From: Isoetes taiwanensis
Lineage: Eukaryota > Streptophyta > Lycopodiopsida > Isoetales > Isoetaceae
Assembly: GCA_021234155.1 (NCBI GenBank)
Contig: JAJEKV010000062.1
Location: 8,451,408-8,515,407, forward strand
Length of the DNA stretch: 64,000 nucleotides
Direction of reading: 5' to 3'
Position 1 is the first letter of the stretch, and each line of letters starts with the position of its first letter. The position numbers and the translations under genes are program-made. The notes beneath the pieces were generated by a model, which made no database searches, was not told the DNA's origin, and saw nothing but the letters and a program-made list of their open reading frames with translations. This document shows, piece after piece, positions 57,190 through 64,000 of the stretch.

Positions 57190-58580
57190 GCAAAAAGAAG
57201 AATAATATAAAAACTTAAACCTACAACCCATCAAAACATTGTCCTTACCCGTAAGATTCAAACTGCAAATGATGTTACATAGTTAACCCCTCATAACAAA
57301 AGGAGCTTCTGGTTTCTTTCCTGTATATTGTTCATCTCATTCTGTACGTGTCATTTCGCTACTTGGATATGGAGATGAACTTGGTGTTTGTTTGCAGAAT
57401 ATGGTCCCCAGAGTTTCTATTACTTCATTCCCCAATTGTCTACTACTTCAAAAAACTGTTTTGACATTTGTTTTTTTCACGAAACGATGGTTCAAAATTG
57501 CCTTTATTTGTTCACTAGAAACCCTTCAAATTGCCTGCGAGAAGTTAGCTTCTATGCAACCCAATAAAAAGAAACTAGGACATCTGAATGGTAGGATAGG
57601 CATTTTTTGTCCATTGCCAAGAATTTGTGGTCATAACAAGTTATTCCGGGCAGATAGTTCTGAGGTATTTAAGATTGCATCCTATTCCAAAAGCAAAAAT
57701 TTGAAGTGAAGGTTTGTTCTATATTTACCTCTGAACTGTATTATTACGAAAATACCTCTTATACGCCACAGAACTTATGAATATTGTACTTATTGCAAGA
57801 GGATATTTGCCATTAAATTTAAATTAGGTGATATATTTCTTCTTCTGCATGCTTATGATGAATTTTGCATCAGGATATCTCTTGGTCTTTGGGCATCCAT
57901 ATGCAAATATTCTTCCATTATCAAATTTTTTTACATTTTCTCTGTGCAAACATCCTCCTAAAGTGGAAACAGTTCCAACAAACTGATACTGATATATGTA
58001 CAGCGAACAGCTGAATGCCCCTCTTCTATGGATTATCTCAAATAGGAGCAATCAGGTTACAAAGGCTACATATTGTTGACGCGTTTCAGCCCAATTAGAT
58101 GCAGCATCAAGAGGTAGCCATATTCCTGAAGAGGCTGGAGGAAGCTTATCCCTTGCCAATGTTCACGGCAATCACAATTATTTTAAATTATTTTTAGTGA
58201 ATTCTGAAGCAATGTTGACACATGTCTCTCTCTTGAATTAGAAGAACTGTGTTAGGATCAGTTGTACTATTAGATCTGCACAGCTCAAAGATTAATCTGA
58301 GGATAAAATATTCTATCATGTTAGTTCACTACCAAATCTGTATAATAATGCATGTTTTACTTGCCTTATGTTTTTGGCTCAGTCCTATGTCTGATATAAC
58401 TATGTTTTCAGTTGTATTTGCAGGTTGAGCTACAACAAGAAAGGCATCTATTTTTATATGTAAGCAAATTTTTCATCGAAAAGATTGCCCTTCTTTCCTC
58501 CTTGGAAGTTAGGACATACAAACCAGCTAGACCTGCATATACATTCAATATGGATCTTTCCATGGCATAATTACGGTACC
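57190..58580. other. non-coding stretch left of LINE copy 3
   Basis: A 105-codon plus frame (57392-57709) has no recognised domain. The rest is AT-rich with no long frame. Confidence 0.5.
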
Positions 58581-58914
58581 ATAATAGAATAGAATAGAAA
58601 TTAATGTCCCTTGTGCCCTCAGGCCCCTAGACTTATGTAGCATGGGCGAGCTCCCTGAAAGGGCATTACTAGCACATCACGCTGATTTAATGTAGCCTTT
58701 TTTTATGGCTTACTTTTTTCTATTAGTACCAATACCCCGCTTTACATCGGCGCCGTGGTCGTGCGGTGATGCGTCGTTATCAATCAGCTTTTAACTGAAC
58801 AATTTGTGTGGGGTTTATGAGTCGCCTCTTATGCGGTTCATATTACAAGCCCTCTTTCTTTGTGTACTTCTCGATGTCTGATCACCATGTCTCTCATTGA
58901 TTCTATCCTTGTCA

Positions 58915-59502
58915 TCAGAATGTGTACGATTGTCCCAATCTTATATTTCTGTATTTGTCTCTGATGTCTCTGTATATCGGGCACTCATTAATCACGTGGT
59001 TCTCATCCTCCACTTCCCCAGTGTCACAGATTCTGCATATTCGGCACTCCTTTTCTATTCCCCTCCACCTGTCCTTTTCAATTCTTAGATCATGACTCCC
59101 CATCCTAAATCTTGCCAGGATGTCTCTTCTGGCCTTTTCTAGCAGGTTATCTCGGTACATCTGATGTCCTATCTGCTGTTCTAGATTGAAGACTGTCATG
59201 AGCCAGAGTGTCTTGGGTCCTGTGTGTTTTTGCAGCCATGCTCTTGTAGCTCTATCAGCCCATTCTTCATTCCACTTCCCTTCGTTTATTAGGTCACTCA
59301 GATTCATTCCCATTTCTCTGGTCCACCTTGCTACATCCTTAAACCACCCACTGCCTATGAGAATGTGTGACTTTGCTAACTCGATGATTGCAATACTTGA
59401 CAGCTTCTCTTGGTGATCTCTTGCATTGTCCTTTATTAGGTATCTGATGGTCCTCTCCCATGCTCTTACCTCCATTGGTTTCTGCCCGGTTTCGAGTATC
59501 AT
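58915..59502 (-). pseudogene. LINE copy 3 C-terminal region with Cys/His motif
   Basis: An intact 195-codon frame starts MILETGQKPMEVRAWE and continues through a helical part (RRDILARFRMGSHDL). It ends with CRICRICDTGEVEDENHVINECPIYRD in two steps: C-R-I-C near 59055, then DENHVINECP near 59010. This C-x2-C-x-H-x-C arrangement ends many plant LINE RT proteins and is the same type as the remnant in copy 1 at about 5.4 kb. It is separated from the RT frame by a break at about 59520-59650. Confidence 0.75.
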
Positions 59503-59658
59503 GATTGTTAGTGGTGTATTTGCCCGTACCTTAAATTCCTGTTTGTGCCATTGCCTGAGGATTCCTTCATGTTTGTCCCAATTTTTGTCTGTTAAACCTG
59601 GCCCCCAAGCTTCAGCCTTATATAGTTGCGTCGTGGCTACTACTGCACCGAATAAGTA

Positions 59659-60889
59659 TCATTTGATGTCCCAATCAATTATTCTACTTTTATTGAAGAA
59701 ATTTTTCATATTGAAGTAGCTCCCAATGGCTGATTGAAACCTCGTGTCTGCACCCTTAGCCCATTTCCCCGTGTTGTGTGCATCATACCCCAGATACCTG
59801 TATTCCGCTGATTCCTCTATTTCTGTCTCCATATACCTGAAAGGTCTATGCTTATTCTTATGCCCGAAGATGACTATCTTGATTTTTGCTAGATTTACTG
59901 TTAGCCCTGTTTTTTCACGGAAGGTCTCTAGTATCTTTAGTAATCTGTGCATCCCTTTATTCTTTGTGGCCATCATGCTCAGATCATCAGCGTACAGCAT
60001 TGGTATCTCCCAATGTAGGGGCGTGTTCGTCCCCCTGCTGTTCTGCTATGTAGCCCTGCAATGCATCTATGTATATCCCGAATAAAGTCGGAGATAGGGG
60101 GCACCCCTGTTTGACGCCTGTATCACAGTTTATTGCATGTCCTCCCTGTTCCATCTTCGCATATACCCTATGGTACAGTCTTGCAATCGATCCTACCATG
60201 TCTCTTGGTGCTTGCATATCTATCAGCCTTTGTAGGAGCTTCTCCCTCGGGACTGTGTCGAATGCTTTCCTAAAATCTACAAAGCATCAAATTATTTTCT
60301 TTCCCTGTGCTTTGTTCTGCTCTATTAATATACGGAGGGTTACTAGGTGGTCTGTGGTTGAGTGTTCCGGTCTGAAGCCTGCTTGTCCCTGTGCCCTCAG
60401 ATTTCCCGCTTCTGCCCAGTCTGTCCAGGACTTTTCCGAACCATTTTGCGAAGATGGAGCTCACCATTATTGTCCTATAGTTTTCGGGCTCATGTCTGCT
60501 TCCCCCTTGTATAGAGGTATGACCCTGTTGTATGTCCACCTGTCTGGGAGCCATGTATGTATTATGCCATTGAAAATGTCTGTGACTTGTTTCCCTATTG
60601 CTGTTTCAGCACACTTTAGTAACTCCACTGTTAGTCCGTAGAGGTCCGCTCCTTTGTGATTAGCCATCCTGTTTAAGGCTATCATTACTTCCTGCATGCT
60701 GAAGCACGGTTTATCCATATTCTGCAATGTTGGTATTGGCATTGGGGATGCCCCCGTCCTGTATAATTTCTCCAGATATTTCTTCCATCCGGCTGCTCCA
60801 ATGGTGTCCTGCTCATTCTCAGTTTTCATATTCCCATCTCCCTTCCTTTTAAATCCCTTCCAGAAATTTCGGGGTTGCCTTTTCAGCAA
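59659..60889 (-). pseudogene. LINE copy 3 reverse transcriptase
   Basis: Frames run in order. 60889-60467 holds MANHKGADLYGLTVELLK (block 1) and WTYNRVIPLYKGEAD. 60554-60270 holds ENYRTIMVSSIFAKWFGKVL. Around 60285-60240 is DFRKAFDTVPRE. 60217-59987 holds GVKQGCPLSPTLFGIYIDAL, and 60000-59659 holds MLYADDLSMMATKNKGMHR with TGLTVNLAKIKIVIFG. The catalytic YADD is intact. Frameshifts at about 60480, 60290 and 60000 split the domain, so the copy is inactive though recent by comparison with copies 1 and 2. Confidence 0.85.
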
Positions 60890-60904
60890 TTTGGCGAGAC
60901 CCCA

Positions 60905-61670
60905 TTAGTGCTGTACCAAGTTTTTGTTCCGTTTTAACTTCAACAGTCTTAAGTATGCTGCTCTTTCTGTCTGATACGCCTCCTCTCCTATATGTTCCTT
61001 GACCTTTCTTTTTTGCTCCCTGCATTCCTCATCGTACCAAACAGAGGCCTTAAAAGCACTCTTTCTGGGTCTCTTTCTTTTTTCAAATACCTTTGTTGCC
61101 ACTCTAACCATAATGTCATTAAGGATGTTGCCGTTATCATCTGCCTTATGCTTTCCCCATTCCCATTTTCCCATTTCTGCCATGACCGATTGTGTGAATG
61201 TATCTGTATACTTTTCCTGAAATTGGATTTTTATCTTCGCCTTCTCTTTCTCCTTTTCCCGTGTGTTATTAGCTTGTGTCGGCTCGCCCCCTTTGAGTGT
61301 TAACTGTATAGGTCTGTGGCTTTCCCTTTTCCCAGTTGACCATTCTAGTAGCATAAATCCTGTGACGATTTCCACTGCTTGGCCATTCATAATTACATAA
61401 TCCACTATACTCTTCCCTGTGTATTCTGGCTCGTGAAATTCCTTGATCCTCCCCATTTTTGTACCCCATTAGCTATGATTACCCATGTCTCCGTACATAC
61501 TTCGAGCAGTAGTTCACCTTTGGTAATGTCAGAAATTGCGCATTCGGATATACGTATTTATTGGTTGTATATGCAGATCCAGTCTCTCCTATTGTTATAA
61601 ACCACGCATGTGAGTGTTCGTCAAGAAAAGGAGTCACCTCTCCTCCATGTGAATCGATTACTATTGGCAC
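60905..61670 (-). pseudogene. LINE copy 3 endonuclease C-terminal part and linker
   Basis: A 183-codon frame (61456-60905) contains GKSIVDYVIMNGQAVEIV and ESHRPIQLTL, equivalent to the D(Y)V and SDHRP boxes near the end of apurinic-type LINE endonucleases. In the second box the usual Asp is Ser-adjacent Glu (RESHRP). A charged linker with EKEKEKAKIKIQFQEKY follows, then AFKASVWYDEECREQKRKVKE, which matches WFD.ECK..K in copies 1 and 2. The endonuclease start is missing, and a frame break lies at about 61460. Confidence 0.7.
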
Positions 61671-61690
61671 TCTGGAACTTGGATTGGCTA

Positions 61691-63611
61691 TGTTAGTGGT
61701 GGAGTTTACAAGGAAAATATGTGAAGAATCTATAAAATGATTCTCCCATTATATACTGATTGGAACTTTTCTCATGGCTAGAATTGTGGGACCTGGACAA
61801 GTTGTTGTTGCTGGGCCTGTTTCATAATCATACACTGTTGTTGCAGGAAGATCTCTATGCATTTTCTGTGACATCAGAATTATTTTTTTTCTCTAAGAAG
61901 ACATAAGCTACCAAGGAATAAAGATTTTGAGTACTATAATTCTGAGACAAACCTCATCCATTTCTCTAATGCCTGGATCTGCAGCTACTTCCTATGACAT
62001 TTCAACCCATGAAGCTTTCAGGTGGTTCTTTCTCTCTTTCCATTATTCATTTTGCTAAAAGTATGTTATTAGCTTTTTAAAATATTCACGTCATTTTATA
62101 TACTCAGGAGAGGATGGGAAAAACAACAAGACATGACAAAGGTACTACAATCACTAACAGGAAACAAAAGTTCTTCAATCTGAGGAGCTATTCTGGAAGA
62201 ATGGATTGAAAAAGATATTATGTTGATGGTTCCACTAAAGATTTTGCAGATCATGGAAGTGCCAAGCTCGATTGTACCCTAAAATAGCCATTGGCTTATC
62301 ATTTATTTGAGCTAACGAGAATGCGTGCAAACCATCAAATGGTGCAAAACGATATTTCCAAAATAGCTTCTAAGCAAAGCCTTACTTTGATCTCAAACTA
62401 CTTTGTGGTAATCCTTATTTCTCTTTTGAAAGGCATCGGAAGCAACTCCAATAGTTTGGAGAAAGCCAGCCAAAAAAGATAATTTTATATACGCTTGCTG
62501 AGCTAAGCATCTTCCCTGCAATTCCAATGCCTTATATCACATCCCTCATGCCTGATCTTCCATAGCTACTTGGGTTCAAATAATATATCAATGGTAATGC
62601 CCGACATTCCATGCAGCCATTTAAGGTTTCGGCTATAGGATTAGGGTTGGGAGTTGAGGATTTAGGGTTTGGCGTATCATGATTTCTAAAAAGTCAAGAG
62701 GAACAGACAATTGTACATATAGCAACCATACCATCACCATCACAAATATGATATTAGTCGTATTTTTCTTACCAAAATTTGCATGTGCTTAAACATGAGT
62801 CATGACTATTTAGTGAACTTTTCTTACAAGTCTAGGGTTTCTACTTTTACTAGAGTGGATGTGTTTTGTAAATTGAAAATCAAGCTATTTCTTCTAAAAC
62901 TTATATAGGAAATACAAAAACTCATGTAATGATCTTTACATAATGGTATAATTTTTTTATCACACAATAACAACGATTGCATGTACCGTAAAGCCTAATC
63001 TTTGCAGTTGTTGGCCATCTAGAAGGACCTGATAACCTTAGCCTACCAGGTATTCACGAACAACAACAATCTCTACATGGCTCAGTTAACACAATTACTA
63101 ATGCCCGCAACAACAAATTCAATTGAATTCCCTTGATAAAAAAAAGGAGGGGTAAATCACGTTAACTATCACACAAATCAACATTTGTCATTGCCAGAAT
63201 GCATGTATCAAATCTGGATTTGCCACAAAACCCTAAACAATACGGACTCTATTACATCTAAGCATTCTATTTCATTCCATAAAATCCATTATTCCTACCC
63301 ATCCCCACCTAAGGCCCGACACTCCGTTACATCTATAGACACCATTACATTTAGCGCTTTTTAATTACACCTAGAGACTCCCTTATGTCTATCCATTCCA
63401 CATGTTCATGACTAATGCCCGGCATCGCCGGGAATGTGGTTCACAACACATCCATAGCCACAACAAATCCACATTCATAAAAAGCAGCAAGAGAGAGATT
63501 AAATAAGATTTAGGAAACAACCTCAATAATTTATAAAAATGGCCACTTGCATGATACAAGTTCCCATCTAAACATATATAAAGATTGTAGGAAAATTGGA
63601 TTCCTTTATTC
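61691..63611. other. non-coding stretch, no recognised gene
   Basis: AT-rich with no significant frame. A hairpin GCCCGGCATCGCCGGGA lies at about 63417-63433. Similar AATGCCCG words stand at 62597 and 63102, and AATGCCGG at about 34108. Confidence 0.5.
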
Positions 63612-63881
63612 TTAGCTCTGTAAGCAACATTTGGTAGTTTTTTGTGAGCCAGATTCCGTTTCTAACGTCGCCGTGTCTTCATCCCATGTCTTCATCCGGT
63701 GAAAGCCTTGGGATCGGGGATCCTTTTCCTGTTGCTTGATGCAACCTGGCGAAGCGATGCTGTCGGATTTAATCGCCAAAATCTCCAGTGAAGACTGCGA
63801 CGTTCTAACCTTCAAGAATAGAGCTTGGCATAAAATTGAAGCTTCGCCGTCGCCAAGGCCTGATGTAGATGAATTTGCCAA
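63612..63881 (-). CDS. 89-codon frame, unrecognised, doubtful
   Basis: A minus-strand frame from an ATG at 63881 to a stop at 63612 encodes a Ser-rich, soluble peptide with no known motif. Upstream sequence to the window edge has the G+C and CT-rich look of a leader. It could be a first or last exon of a gene extending beyond the window, or chance. Confidence 0.2.
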   Translation of the reverse strand: MANSSTSGLGDGEASILCQALFLKVRTSQSSLEILAIKSDSIASPGCIKQQEKDPRSQGFHRMKTWDEDTATLETESGSQKTTKCCLQS

Positions 63882-64000
63882 TGCCTTCCTTCGCCAATGT
63901 CATAAACGGATTCAAAAATGGTTTCTTGAGGGAAGAGGAAGTCGGATCTGCAGCTGGATATGGCAGTGGGAGGTCTTTGAGCAAAAATGTGGAGCGGCAG

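Larger units (their letters stand above)
58583..61690 (-). mobile_element. LINE retrotransposon, copy 3, with pentamer tail
   Basis: It is the best preserved LINE here. From the high end it has a partial endonuclease (61670-61250), a linker, RT (60889-59659), a C-terminal part with a Cys/His motif (59502-58915), and a tail that on the minus strand reads TTTCTATTCTATTCTATTA at about 58583-58597. It is a different family from copies 1 and 2. The endonuclease N-terminus is missing, so the copy is 5'-truncated near 61690. About four frameshifts or stops remain. Confidence 0.85.

Overview
The window is nuclear DNA of a land plant. The evidence is two spliced plant gene families (a single-Myb-histone/TRB telomere-repeat-binding protein and a DRB2-type double-stranded-RNA-binding protein), low gene density, three LINE retrotransposons, foldback elements and large TIR elements. 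The repeat content and the lack of angiosperm-style LTR and gene organisation make a seed-free plant such as a fern my best guess. That is inference only; nothing here fixes the species.

Layout. 1-5.8 kb: an unplaced open frame, then a badly decayed LINE (+) with endonuclease, reverse transcriptase and a (CATTCT)4 tail. 5.8-13.9 kb: three related foldback elements around fragments of two housekeeping genes, a RarA/WRNIP1-type ATPase and argininosuccinate lyase. 13,911-27,405: a 13.5-kb DNA element with 25-bp perfect terminal inverted repeats and a 4-bp ACTA duplication. It holds a plus-strand gene resembling DUF7869 transposase-like proteins, a DUF8039-like exon, and a decayed minus-strand gene. 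That minus-strand gene has tandemly duplicated ParB-like exons and an FCP1/HAD-like 3' part, and it is peppered with a family of 18-30-bp palindromes, in one place as a CRISPR-like regular array. 27.4-35 kb: tandem repeats, a minisatellite and a long LTR-like stretch. 35.0-37.9 kb: a second LINE (-) of the first family. It abuts a 1.31-kb element with 29-bp imperfect TIRs and a 9-bp duplication, which carries its own different palindrome family in both subterminal regions.

40.1-41.75 kb: the six-exon TRB gene, intact, with a telobox in its putative leader. 42-51.7 kb: mostly featureless intergenic DNA with an LTR edge and a GC-only hairpin. 51.8-53.6 kb (-): the three-exon DRB2-like gene, intact. 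54-58.5 kb: a tiny LINE-tail insertion with an 11-bp duplication and a tandem array of splice-site-bounded cassettes. 58.6-61.7 kb (-): a third, better preserved LINE with a pentamer tail. 61.7-64 kb: no convincing gene.

Only the TRB and DRB genes look functional. The most unusual material is the element-specific palindrome families (one in the 13.5-kb element, another in the 1.3-kb element) and the mixed cargo of the large element.
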